A stretch of DNA of 6,293 bases from Pseudomonadota bacterium (GTDB taxonomy: Bacteria; Chloroflexota; UBA6077; JAJPHF01). Made by a program: the position numbers and the translations under genes. The first letter of the stretch is position 1; each line of letters begins with the position of its first letter. A model generated the notes under the pieces. It was not told where the DNA came from. It worked only from the letters and a program-made list of their open reading frames with translations, and did no database searches. Below, in pieces: positions 1 through 5,988 of the stretch. The DNA is taken from assembly GCA_021325365.1 (NCBI GenBank), contig JAJPHF010000190.1, forward strand, positions 1 through 6,293, in the 5' to 3' direction.

Positions 1-221
1 AGCGCCACGTTGCGGTGGGCGCAGCGCAGCTCCATCAGCGCCGGCTGGCCGTCCTCGCCCCGGTAGAGCACCAGCTCCTCGCCCAGCAGCTTCAGCCGCC
101 GCGGCTTGGTCGTCGCCTGCTCGCTGACGCCGACGGGCCACCAGTAGCGCCGCAGCAGCTCACCCATCGGCGTCCCGGGGCGGACGTGCGTCAGCCGCTC
201 TTGCTCTTCCTTCGCCAGCAT
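1..221 (-). CDS. Rieske 2Fe-2S aromatic-ring-hydroxylating oxygenase, N-terminal part (runs off left edge)
   Basis: The first 73 complete codons of a minus-strand gene are visible, starting at the ATG at 221-219. The protein opens with MLAKEEQERLTHVRPGTPMG followed by ELLRRYWWPV, the characteristic N-terminus of phthalate 4,5-dioxygenase-type Rieske oxygenase large subunits. At residues 67-70 it reaches CAHR, which matches the first Cys-x-His half of the Rieske cluster-binding motif (C67 and H69 would bind one iron). The second Cys-x2-His half and the catalytic mononuclear-iron domain lie beyond the window, so substrate and completeness cannot be judged. Family members work in the cytoplasm, hydroxylating or demethylating aromatic or related substrates with electrons from a reductase. 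The Shine-Dalgarno sequence is weak (GGGGA, 4 nt before the ATG), and no in-frame start lies close upstream. The gene follows the ABC transporter genes on the same strand after 137 bp, so it could be read through from them or have its own unrecognised promoter. Confidence 0.85.
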   Translation of the reverse strand, partial: MLAKEEQERLTHVRPGTPMGELLRRYWWPVGVSEQATTKPRRLKLLGEELVLYRGEDGQPALMELRCAHRNVA

Positions 222-293
222 GTCGTCCCCGCCGCTGTAAAGTATTGGTCGCCCCAAGGGTCATCAGATATCCGGTCCGGCGTGACGCCAGGC

Positions 294-314
294 GGCAGGG
301 GACGAGCCCCTGCC
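294..314. repeat. REP-like perfect hairpin, 8-bp stem and 5-nt loop
   Basis: GGCAGGGG (294-301) and CCCCTGCC (307-314) form a perfect 8-bp inverted repeat around the loop ACGAG. It lies between the 89-aa lipoprotein gene and the Rieske oxygenase gene. There is no run of T after it on the minus strand, so it is not a classical intrinsic terminator. Its form, flanked by a CTAC/GTAG edge (TGCCCTACG), resembles interspersed REP-like hairpins common between genes of high-GC environmental bacteria. A second, smaller inverted repeat, GGCGT-G-ACGCC, sits next to it at 279-289. Whether it is repeated genome-wide cannot be seen here. Confidence 0.55.
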
Positions 315-358
315 CTACGTCGGCCTGTCGTCTACCGGCGCCCGCCCCCTGATCCCGC

Positions 359-628
359 TCAGCCGCCCTTAAAAATCTGCTCGATCTCCCGCTGGAGGTC
401 CAGGCCCTCGGGCGTCCAGGTCGACTGGATCACCGCATTGACCTGCCCCTCGGAGCGCGCGCCGCCGATCACCTGCTGCTGATATGCCGCATCGCCGAGG
501 GGCTCGCTCGCGGCCGACGGCCCCTCTGGTCCCCCACGGTTGGGCGGTGCGGCTTGGGGCGCCGCGGCGAGGGCGCAGGCTAGGCCCGCGAGCCGGATGG
601 CGAGGAGCGCCAGCGCGACGGAGCGCAT
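359..628 (-). CDS. Miniature solute-binding lipoprotein: internally deleted paralogue of the adjacent ABC substrate-binding protein
   Basis: An 89-aa ORF starts at the ATG at 628-626 behind a strong AGGAGG (635-640) 6 nt upstream and stops with TGA at 361-359. Residues 1-18 form a lipoprotein-like signal ending GLAC, with the putative lipid-attachment Cys at 18, the same position as in the neighbouring full-length binding protein. Residues 47-75 (AAYQQQVIGGARSEGQVN to WTPEG) are very close to residues 57-85 of that neighbour. Residues 79-89 (QREIEQIFKGG) instead match the neighbour's last residues (VQEMAQIVQGG), with 24 of 31 nucleotides identical over that stretch. The protein therefore looks like an N-terminus joined in frame to a C-terminus, missing about 290 central residues, and it cannot form the two-lobed ligand-binding fold. 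It could be a decaying tandem duplicate or a retained small lipoprotein. Frame, SD and codon pattern are intact, so it is annotated as a CDS with pseudogene as the alternative. It lies 41 bp downstream of the full-length gene, probably in the same operon. Confidence 0.75.
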   Translation of the reverse strand: MRSVALALLAIRLAGLACALAAAPQAAPPNRGGPEGPSAASEPLGDAAYQQQVIGGARSEGQVNAVIQSTWTPEGLDLQREIEQIFKGG

Positions 629-634
629 GGGCGG

Positions 635-640
635 CCTCCT
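635..640 (-). promoter_or_regulatory. Shine-Dalgarno AGGAGG of the miniature lipoprotein gene
   Basis: A perfect AGGAGG on the minus strand lies 6 nt before the ATG at 628. It fixes the start and shows that translation initiation of the shortened gene is undamaged. It is a better match than the sites before the Rieske gene or the permease gene. Confidence 0.8.
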
Positions 641-669
641 GGCTGGGGCAGGCCCAGGAATCGTTCGCG

Positions 670-1830
670 CTAGCCGCCCTGGACGATCTGCGCCATCTCC
701 TGGACGGCCTTCTCCGCTTCCGGCGTGGTCACGTAGTCGATGGCGTCGGGCGGGTCGGTCCACGAGAAGCTGGGGAAGCCGGCCGCCAGGGCGTCGTCCT
801 CCAGCTTCGCCTCGCGCGTGCCGGGGTAGTAGCGATTGGACACCCCGATCACGTCCTCCTCGATCTTCTGCCCCTCCGGCCCGGCGAGCGTCGCCGCGAC
901 GAGCTTCGCCGCGTTCGGGTGCGCCGCCCGCCGCGCGACGAGCACCAGGTGGTCGGTATTCTGGGAGAAGTCGAGCGGGGTGAATCGGGCTGGCAGACCC
1001 CGCGCCTCGGCCAGCCGCTCGAACGTCACGCCAGTCGTGGCCATCGGGTATTCCTTCGCGGCGAAGCGCGTGAGGTGGCCGGGGAAGGTGTCGGCGATCG
1101 CGCCGTTCTGCACGGCGGCCCGCAGCGCCGCCAGCGTCTCGTCGTGGCCCAGGCGGATCACCCACGGCAGGTAGGTGTTCGTCGAGACGAACAGCATCAC
1201 CTTGCCGCGGTACTTCGGATTGCCCAGGTCCTTGAGCGAGCGCGGCACGTCGGCGTCGGGAATCGCCTGCGTGTCCGACATCAGCCCGAAGTGGTCGGTG
1301 TAGACGACGACGTAGTGGCCGCCGGGGCCGATCATGCGCGGCGGCGTGCCCGGGGGGAGCAAGGGCGCCCAGTTGACGTCTTCCTGCGCGCCCGCCCGGA
1401 ACAGGGTGGCCGCGGTCGTGTCCGAGCTTTGGTAGAGGTCGAACGACGGCGTAACGTTCGCCTGGGCCTCGCCCAGAAGCTCGGCGGCGCGCTGCACGTA
1501 GTTGATGATCGGCTGATAGTTGATCTTGATGCGGACGCCGTACTCGCGCTCCAGGGCGTCTTCGAGCCGCTGGATGCCCTCGGGCGTCCACGAGGTGTGG
1601 AGGGTGGCGTTCACCTCCCCCTCGGCGCGCGCGCCGTCGATCACCTGCTGCCGATACGCCGCGTCGGACGTCGGGCCGCCGGCGGTCGTCGCGCTGCCCC
1701 CGCCGGCCGACGCGCTCGCGGCCCCGGCCGCGGGGGCACTGGCGCCACTTCCCGGCGCGGGCGCCGCGGCCGGCCCGCAGGCCAGGCCGATCAGCAGGCT
1801 CGCCAGCACCCCCAGCGTGACGCGGTTCAT
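670..1830 (-). CDS. ABC transporter extracellular solute-binding lipoprotein (FbpA/AfuA-like class)
   Basis: This encodes a 386-aa solute receptor for the ABC importer whose permease lies just upstream. Residues 1-18 are a lipoprotein signal (MNRVTLGVLASLLIGLAC; putative lipidated Cys18, though -3 is Gly, so the lipobox is imperfect). Residues 19-55 are an Ala/Ser/Gly/Pro-rich linker tethering the receptor to the membrane. The binding domain starts with DAAYRQQVIDGARAEGEVN (residues 56-74) and TSWTPEG (79-85). It contains the second-lobe strand HYVVVYTDHFG (172-182) and DLGNPKYRGKVML (201-213), both typical of the Fe3+/polyamine/phosphonate type of binding protein. An adjacent tyrosine pair is present (Y334-Y335), but it is too near the C-terminus to be equated with the iron-binding tyrosines of FbpA, so the ligand is unknown. 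The start is supported by AAGGAG (1844-1839), 8 nt before the ATG. It lies 81 bp after the permease stop and is followed 41 bp later by its deleted paralogue. Confidence 0.88.
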   Translation of the reverse strand: MNRVTLGVLASLLIGLACGPAAAPAPGSGASAPAAGAASASAGGGSATTAGGPTSDAAYRQQVIDGARAEGEVNATLHTSWTPEGIQRLEDALEREYGVRIKINYQPIINYVQRAAELLGEAQANVTPSFDLYQSSDTTAATLFRAGAQEDVNWAPLLPPGTPPRMIGPGGHYVVVYTDHFGLMSDTQAIPDADVPRSLKDLGNPKYRGKVMLFVSTNTYLPWVIRLGHDETLAALRAAVQNGAIADTFPGHLTRFAAKEYPMATTGVTFERLAEARGLPARFTPLDFSQNTDHLVLVARRAAHPNAAKLVAATLAGPEGQKIEEDVIGVSNRYYPGTREAKLEDDALAAGFPSFSWTDPPDAIDYVTTPEAEKAVQEMAQIVQGG

Positions 1831-1838
1831 CCGATCCT

Positions 1839-1844
1839 CTCCTT
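1839..1844 (-). promoter_or_regulatory. Shine-Dalgarno AAGGAG of the solute-binding protein gene
   Basis: AAGGAG on the minus strand, 8 nt before the ATG at 1830, confirms the annotated start. The gene has its own strong ribosome entry site downstream of the intercistronic hairpin, as expected for a receptor made in excess over its permease. Confidence 0.75.
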
Positions 1845-1891
1845 GGCTCCGCGCGCACCGTGTGCCACCAGGTAATGCCGAGCGAGCCGGC

Positions 1892-1911
1892 GGGCGCGAT
1901 GAACCGCGCCC
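1892..1911 (-). repeat. Intercistronic hairpin directly after the permease stop codon
   Basis: On the minus strand the permease stop TAA (1914-1912) is followed at once by GGGCGCG-GTTCAT-CGCGCCC, a perfect 7-bp all-GC stem with a 6-nt loop. The sequence after it is GC-rich without a T run, so full Rho-independent termination is unlikely. In other ABC operons, hairpins between transporter genes (for example the malE-malF REP sequences) adjust mRNA stability and hence the ratio of binding protein to permease. A similar role here is inferred from the position. Confidence 0.6.
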
Positions 1912-3669
1912 TTACTGGCGGTACACGCGGCGGCCGGCGACCTGCAGCAGCACGATGAAGCCGGCCGCAACGACCACGATCAGCATGGTGCCCAGCGCCG
2001 CGGCCTCCGCCGGCTTCGTCGACATCCAGTAGTTCCAGATCTGCGTCGCCAGCACGGTGTTTTGCGGCCGCTGGAGGAACAGCGCCATCGACACCTCGCG
2101 CAGCGACAGCAGCCCCACCCACAGCATCGTGTACAGCACCGCCGGCAGCACCAGCGGCAGGATGATGCGCCGCAGCGCCGTCACCGCCGACGCGCCCGAC
2201 GTGAACGCCGCCTCCTCTAGCTCGCGGTGCACCTGCAACAGCGCGCTGTTCGCCGTGCGCGTGCCGAAGCTCACGAAGGCGACCGTGTGCGCCAGCACGA
2301 TCGCCGCCACCGTGCCGTACAGCGGCAGCACGCTCGCCAGCGCCAGCGCGAGGAACGCCACCGCGAAGCCGATGGCGATGCTCGGCGTGGCGTGGGGCAG
2401 CATGGCGGCCGTGTCGAGCAGGCGGCGGCCCGGATAGCGCGTGCGGATGACCACCCACGAGGTGATCAAGCTGAGCGCGGCGACGAGCAGCCCGACCGAC
2501 ACGACCAGCGCCACGGTGTTGCCGAGCACTCGCACGTCGAGCGCCTGGAGCACCGTGCCGTAGGCGCTGAGGCTCACCGACTGCAGCGCCTCCGCCGACG
2601 GCACCTGGATGTACGGCAGGAGCGACGCCCAGACGAGCACGACGAACGGCAGGAACAGCGACAGCGTGAAGTAGCCGAGCAGCCCGAGCACGGCGACGGG
2701 CTTCCAGCGACCGAGCGGGATGATGCGCGGCCGGTAGCCCTTGCCCGTCACCACCGCGTAGCGGTCGCCCTGCTGGAGCATGCGCTGGTACAGGTACAGC
2801 GCGACCAGCGTGGGGATCAGCAGCAGCACGCCGTAGACGCCCGCCATGCCGTAGCGCGGCAGGCCGGCGTTCGCCTGGATGCTGGAGTACATCAGCGTCG
2901 CCAGCGTGACGACGCGGCCCGGGCCGCCGATGAGCGCGGGGATCTCGAAGATGGCGATGGCGGTCATGAAGTTGTAGATGACGGCCGCCAGCACGGCCGG
3001 CATCATCAGCGGCGTGGTCACGCGGCGCAGCACTTGCAGCGGCCCGGCGCCCGACACGGCCGCGGCCTCCTCCAGGTCGGGATTCATCGCCTGCATGGTG
3101 GCCGCCACGGCGAAGAAGATCAGCGGCGTGAGCATCAGGCCCTGCAGGAAGATGATCCCGCCCAGGTTGTAGATGCTGATCGGGCCGCTCTCGACGGGGA
3201 TGACGACGCGCAGCGCCTGGTTGATGACGCCGATCTGCGGGCTAAGCAGCAGAATCCAGCCAATCGCCCGCAGGAAGCCGGGGATGATGACGCCGACCAG
3301 CATCAGCGTGGTGAAGACGTGGCGCCAGGGCAGGTCCGTGCGGTGGATGAGATAGGCGGCCGGCAGCGCGAACGCCAGGTTCAGCACGACGGTGCCGACG
3401 CCGATGACGAGGCTGTTCCAGATGCCCGGCCAGGTGAGCGTGCTGCGGAACACCTCGGCGTAGTTGGCCAGCGTCAGCGCGGCGCCGATCCGGGGCTGGC
3501 CCGCGACGAAGGTGGACCAGATGACGACCAGCAGCAGGCTCACGATGAGCAGGGCGAGCCCGGCGGCGATGCCGTAGAGCACGTAGCCGCTGCCGAGGCC
3601 GGAGAAGCGCGGCAGGCCGCGGGTCACGTCACGCGCGGCGGTCCGGGTTTGGGCAGCGGGTACGCTCAC
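1912..3669 (-). CDS. Fused two-domain ABC transporter permease (FbpB/AfuB-like)
   Basis: This 585-aa membrane protein carries both transmembrane halves of an ABC importer in one chain, as in ferric-ion and related FbpB-type permeases. About 12 hydrophobic segments can be seen, six per half (roughly 30-52, 84-106, 118-142, 170-193, 222-246, 275-295 and 324-350, 382-408, 428-445, 451-470, 503-523, 556-577). Each half has one ATPase-coupling EAA loop: EEAAAVSGAG at 200-209 and EEAAFTSGAS at 485-494, each followed by a Pro-containing PLxxPAVL-type segment. The GTG start (3669-3667) is chosen because GGGAGG (3682-3677) lies 7 nt upstream and the promoter ends just before it. Reading further upstream in frame gives only charged, unrelated sequence. 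It is the first gene of the operon, followed by the binding protein. No cognate ATPase is seen in the window, so the transported substrate is not defined. Confidence 0.92.
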   Translation of the reverse strand: MSVPAAQTRTAARDVTRGLPRFSGLGSGYVLYGIAAGLALLIVSLLLVVIWSTFVAGQPRIGAALTLANYAEVFRSTLTWPGIWNSLVIGVGTVVLNLAFALPAAYLIHRTDLPWRHVFTTLMLVGVIIPGFLRAIGWILLLSPQIGVINQALRVVIPVESGPISIYNLGGIIFLQGLMLTPLIFFAVAATMQAMNPDLEEAAAVSGAGPLQVLRRVTTPLMMPAVLAAVIYNFMTAIAIFEIPALIGGPGRVVTLATLMYSSIQANAGLPRYGMAGVYGVLLLIPTLVALYLYQRMLQQGDRYAVVTGKGYRPRIIPLGRWKPVAVLGLLGYFTLSLFLPFVVLVWASLLPYIQVPSAEALQSVSLSAYGTVLQALDVRVLGNTVALVVSVGLLVAALSLITSWVVIRTRYPGRRLLDTAAMLPHATPSIAIGFAVAFLALALASVLPLYGTVAAIVLAHTVAFVSFGTRTANSALLQVHRELEEAAFTSGASAVTALRRIILPLVLPAVLYTMLWVGLLSLREVSMALFLQRPQNTVLATQIWNYWMSTKPAEAAALGTMLIVVVAAGFIVLLQVAGRRVYRQ

Positions 3670-3676
3670 GACGGGT

Positions 3677-3682
3677 CCTCCC
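3677..3682 (-). promoter_or_regulatory. Shine-Dalgarno GGGAGG that sets the GTG start of the permease
   Basis: GGGAGG on the minus strand lies 7 nt before GTG at 3669. It decides between this start and a frame extension reaching 3855, which would run through the promoter and add about 62 residues with no family resemblance. Confidence 0.75.
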
Positions 3683-3694
3683 TCGGTGGCGTTG

Positions 3695-3723
3695 AGTCTA
3701 CCTACCCCTTCGCACCTTGTCAA
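3695..3723 (-). promoter_or_regulatory. Sigma70-type promoter of the permease/binding-protein operon
   Basis: On the minus strand a perfect -35 box TTGACA (3723-3718) is followed by a 17-nt spacer and a -10 box TAGACT (3700-3695, 4 of 6 consensus positions). Transcription would start near 3688, leaving a leader of about 20 nt before the GTG at 3669 that contains the Shine-Dalgarno sequence. This is an unusually good match for such GC-rich DNA. It implies that the transporter genes are transcribed independently of the sulfatase gene upstream. Confidence 0.7.
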
Positions 3724-3856
3724 ATGTTCGATGTTGTCGGAGCCGTCGCCTCTCTTCCGCCGCCGTACCGTCGGGCGCGGGGCGCCCACCGCTCCCTTGT
3801 CGAGTCGGTTGGCCAGAGCCCCTATCGCGAGCGAAGCGCACGCTGCCTGCGGCACC

Positions 3857-5860
3857 CTATGGAGCGGGAGTGGCCGCGGCCGGTTGCCACCCCTCCCCCT
3901 TTTCGTTGGCGGCGCGGCCAGACGCGCTTGTCGTCTGCGGCGTGAGGCGCTTGCGCTGCCGCTGCTCCTGCAGCAAGGCCGCCATCTCGGCTTTCCGGTC
4001 GTTGAAGGCGGCGTCGAGCGCCAGGTTCCGCAGCTCCAGTGGGTCCGCGGTGACGTTGTACAGCTCGTAGTCGCGCGCCTGCGGCGGCACCGGCTGGGTC
4101 TTCAGCGTGACCGTGAAGGGGCGCGTGTAGGTGCCAGGCTGCTGGGGCGGAGGCAGGTTGGGCTGACTGAGGATGTCCTGGGTGTTCGGAGTGGTCCAGA
4201 ACTGGGGGTCGTCGCGGTACTCCGTATACTTCCAAAGCTCGTTGCCCCGCAGGACGACCACGGTGTCGAGGTGGCTGGGTTGGACGACGGCGGCCGTGAG
4301 CCCGATGAAGTTAGCGCTCTGCTGGATACCGCGCGCCGTGTCGTCGTCGGTCATGAAATAGATCGGCGTCTGCAACGTGGTGGGGTGCCCGGTACCCTGG
4401 ACGAGGCCGGAGAGGTCGCGCCCGACGAGCGGCCGCGCCTCCGTATGGTCGCTGCTCAGGGCACGCCGCAGCGGCTCCGGATCGAGGCCGGCGAGGCCGA
4501 GCAGCGTGGGCACCAGGTCGATGTGGCTGGTCGGGATGTCCACGCTCTGGCCCTTGGTAGCCAGGTTCGGATTGGAGATGATCAGCGGAACGTGCGTGGT
4601 CTCCTCATAGGCCGTGTACCATTTCTGGTGCATGTTGCCGTGGGAGCCGAGCAGGTCCCCGTGGTCCGACGTGAACACGACGATCGTGTCCTCGAAGAAC
4701 CGGCTGCGTCGCAGCGCGTCGTAGACCCGGGCCATCTCGTTGTCCACGTTGCGCTGCAGCTGGTAGTAGAAGCGGAAGTAGTCAGGCCCCAGGGTAGGCT
4801 GGACCCACTGCGCGTACGAGTCCCGGTAACTCTCCTGGGCGCGCGGCTTGGTGGAGAGGTCCTCGCGATTCGTCCGCTGGAACATCGCCTGATCGAACAG
4901 GTTCGCGAAGGAGGGCACCTCGGGGCCGACCGTGAAGTCGAACGTGTATTGGATCTGCGGGAACAGGTTGCCCAGACGGGTAAAGAGCCCCCAGAGCGTG
5001 ATGTCGTGCGGGTTGACGAACGAGCAGACGAGCACCCAAGGGCTGTGGTCCGGGTCTGCCTCCAGGCGTTGGAGCAGCTCGACCGTCTGGCCGGCGAACG
5101 CCTGATCGCGGCTGAAACAGCGTTGGCCGGTCGGCTTGTAGATACCGGCCGACGAGCCGCTGTCGAGCGGGTTCGCGCCGTGGGGCTCGCGCCCGATCCA
5201 GGCCGAGAAGCCATATCTCGACAAGCGCTCGGCGTGCTCGTACAGCTCCTCCGTGCTCGGGTCACGCTGCCCGAGCAGTCCGTACGAGGCTAACCCGTCC
5301 CATCCCCCGTTCGTCGTGCCCGGCTCGATGATGTCGGCGAAGGAAATGTGCCACTTCCCGCGGTAGAACGTCCGGTAGCCCGCGTGCAGGAAGTAGTTGC
5401 CGAGCGTGGGCACCGTGGTGGGGTCCAGCCAGAACATATCCGGCTCGACAGCCCCCTTGGCGGCGCCGTCGACCTGGCTCACCCCGTGCAGCGATGGATA
5501 CTGCCCCGTATAGATCGAGGTCCGGCTTGGCGCGCAGGCGGTCGCCGCAGCGTAGTGGCGACGGAACGAGATCCCGGTCTGCTGTAGGGTCTGCTGCGTG
5601 GTGAGGTATTGGGCGCGAAAGGCCGCGAGCTGAGCCGACTCGTACGGCGGGGGAAAGCGTTGCTCGTCTACAGTGATGATTAAGAAATTCGGGCGACGGT
5701 TCCCCTGCCCCCAGGGCCGCGCTGGCCGCTTCCAGATCTCGGGCGCGCCCAGGGCCGCGGCAGCCGTGGGCTCGCGTGTCAGGCCGGCGAGAGTCACGGC
5801 GGCGGCGCCACCCTGGATGAACCGACGGCGGGTAGTTGTGCTCTGGCCCTCATCGCCCAT
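3857..5860 (-). CDS. Tat-exported type I (formylglycine) sulfatase
   Basis: A 667-aa sulfatase of the alkaline-phosphatase superfamily, hydrolysing a sulfate ester outside the cytoplasm. The N-terminus has a twin-arginine signal (TTTRRRFIQGG, residues 8-18, then a hydrophobic stretch and an Ala-rich region near 33-36 where cleavage could occur). The catalytic signature is CAPSRTSIYTG (109-119), in which Cys109 would be converted to formylglycine. Other visible active-site elements are D65 in VDEQR, GKWH (168-171), NPHD (283-286), TSDHGDLLGSHG (397-408; metal ligands D399 and H400) and K413. The family C-terminal block DYELYNVTADPLELRNL begins at residue 597, followed by a Q/R/A/P-rich tail. 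The second metal-ligand position after D65 is Glu66 rather than Asp. The ATG at 5860 is chosen because AGGAGG (5875-5870) lies 9 nt upstream and the Tat motif follows at once. Substrate is unknown; the broad family includes aryl- and choline-sulfatases. No formylglycine-generating enzyme is in the window. Confidence 0.93.
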   Translation of the reverse strand: MGDEGQSTTTRRRFIQGGAAAVTLAGLTREPTAAAALGAPEIWKRPARPWGQGNRRPNFLIITVDEQRFPPPYESAQLAAFRAQYLTTQQTLQQTGISFRRHYAAATACAPSRTSIYTGQYPSLHGVSQVDGAAKGAVEPDMFWLDPTTVPTLGNYFLHAGYRTFYRGKWHISFADIIEPGTTNGGWDGLASYGLLGQRDPSTEELYEHAERLSRYGFSAWIGREPHGANPLDSGSSAGIYKPTGQRCFSRDQAFAGQTVELLQRLEADPDHSPWVLVCSFVNPHDITLWGLFTRLGNLFPQIQYTFDFTVGPEVPSFANLFDQAMFQRTNREDLSTKPRAQESYRDSYAQWVQPTLGPDYFRFYYQLQRNVDNEMARVYDALRRSRFFEDTIVVFTSDHGDLLGSHGNMHQKWYTAYEETTHVPLIISNPNLATKGQSVDIPTSHIDLVPTLLGLAGLDPEPLRRALSSDHTEARPLVGRDLSGLVQGTGHPTTLQTPIYFMTDDDTARGIQQSANFIGLTAAVVQPSHLDTVVVLRGNELWKYTEYRDDPQFWTTPNTQDILSQPNLPPPQQPGTYTRPFTVTLKTQPVPPQARDYELYNVTADPLELRNLALDAAFNDRKAEMAALLQEQRQRKRLTPQTTSASGRAANEKGEGWQPAAATPAP

Positions 5861-5869
5861 CCGGAAATC

Positions 5870-5875
5870 CCTCCT
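5870..5875 (-). promoter_or_regulatory. Shine-Dalgarno AGGAGG of the sulfatase gene
   Basis: AGGAGG within the purine run GGGAGGAGGG on the minus strand lies 9 nt before the ATG at 5860. It supports this start over an upstream in-frame ATG at 6091, which would put 77 Arg-rich residues ahead of the Tat signal. Confidence 0.8.
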
Positions 5876-5937
5876 CCCGAATTGTCTGCTGAGGGCTCGC
5901 CAGAATTTTGGCCTCCAGCAGCCTGACGAGCTCCAAA

Positions 5938-5951
5938 CGCGGTTAACCGCG
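5938..5951. promoter_or_regulatory. Perfect 14-bp palindrome CGCGGTTAACCGCG, candidate operator of the sulfatase gene
   Basis: The palindrome is perfect and contains an AT core that stands out in GC-rich DNA. It begins 4 nt downstream of the candidate -10 box of the sulfatase promoter, so it would overlap the transcription start, a usual site for a repressor. About 77 bp separate it from the ATG. The site and its symmetry are seen; the operator role is inferred, and no regulator gene is present in the window. Confidence 0.4.
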
Positions 5952-5955
5952 CACG

Positions 5956-5985
5956 GATATAGCAGGCGGCGCGCTTGGGGTGCAA
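5956..5985 (-). promoter_or_regulatory. Candidate extended -10 promoter of the sulfatase gene
   Basis: On the minus strand TGC-TATATC (5964-5956) has an extended -10 TGn element and 4 of 6 consensus bases. A weak -35, TTGCAC (5985-5980), lies 18 nt upstream. The site is about 95 bp before the sulfatase ATG and next to the palindrome at 5938-5951. No better candidate was found between here and the gene. Confidence 0.4.
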
Positions 5986-5988
5986 GCG

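Noticed and set aside
222..358. A promoter for the Rieske gene in the gap upstream of it
   Set aside because: Candidate -10-like strings (AATACT, TACTTT) exist, but no acceptable -35 lies at 16-18 nt from them.
643..657. Small hairpin CTGGG-GCAGG-CCCAG before the miniature lipoprotein gene
   Set aside because: The 5-bp stem is too short to stand out in GC-rich DNA and there is no T-run.
825..833. Tyr-Tyr pair of the binding protein (Y334-Y335) as proof of a ferric-iron transporter
   Set aside because: In FbpA the iron-binding tyrosines lie near the middle of the protein; here the pair is about 50 residues from the C-terminus, so ferric iron cannot be assigned.
484..1875. A 463-codon plus-strand open frame opposite the binding-protein genes
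   Set aside because: It is antisense to the well-supported solute-binding protein and its paralogue, is dominated by Arg/Gly/Ala/Val as expected from the reverse strand of GC-rich coding DNA, and shows no domain.
359..2458. A 699-codon minus-strand open frame ending at the same stop as the 89-aa lipoprotein
   Set aside because: Only its last 89 codons have a good SD, a signal peptide and similarity to a known protein; the rest is out of frame with the permease and full-length binding protein.
3670..3855. N-terminal extension of the permease to an ATG at 3855
   Set aside because: The extension would run through the promoter and SD, adds charged residues unlike the family, and the GTG at 3669 has a well-spaced SD.
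2227..3945. A 572-codon plus-strand open frame rich in His, Gln, Arg and Asp
   Set aside because: It mirrors the permease gene; its composition is that of the complement of a hydrophobic membrane-protein gene. No start signal or recognisable motif.
3686..5293. A 535-codon plus-strand open frame opposite the sulfatase
   Set aside because: It is antisense to a protein with an intact sulfatase signature, Tat signal and C-terminal block; the open frame is a GC-content artefact.
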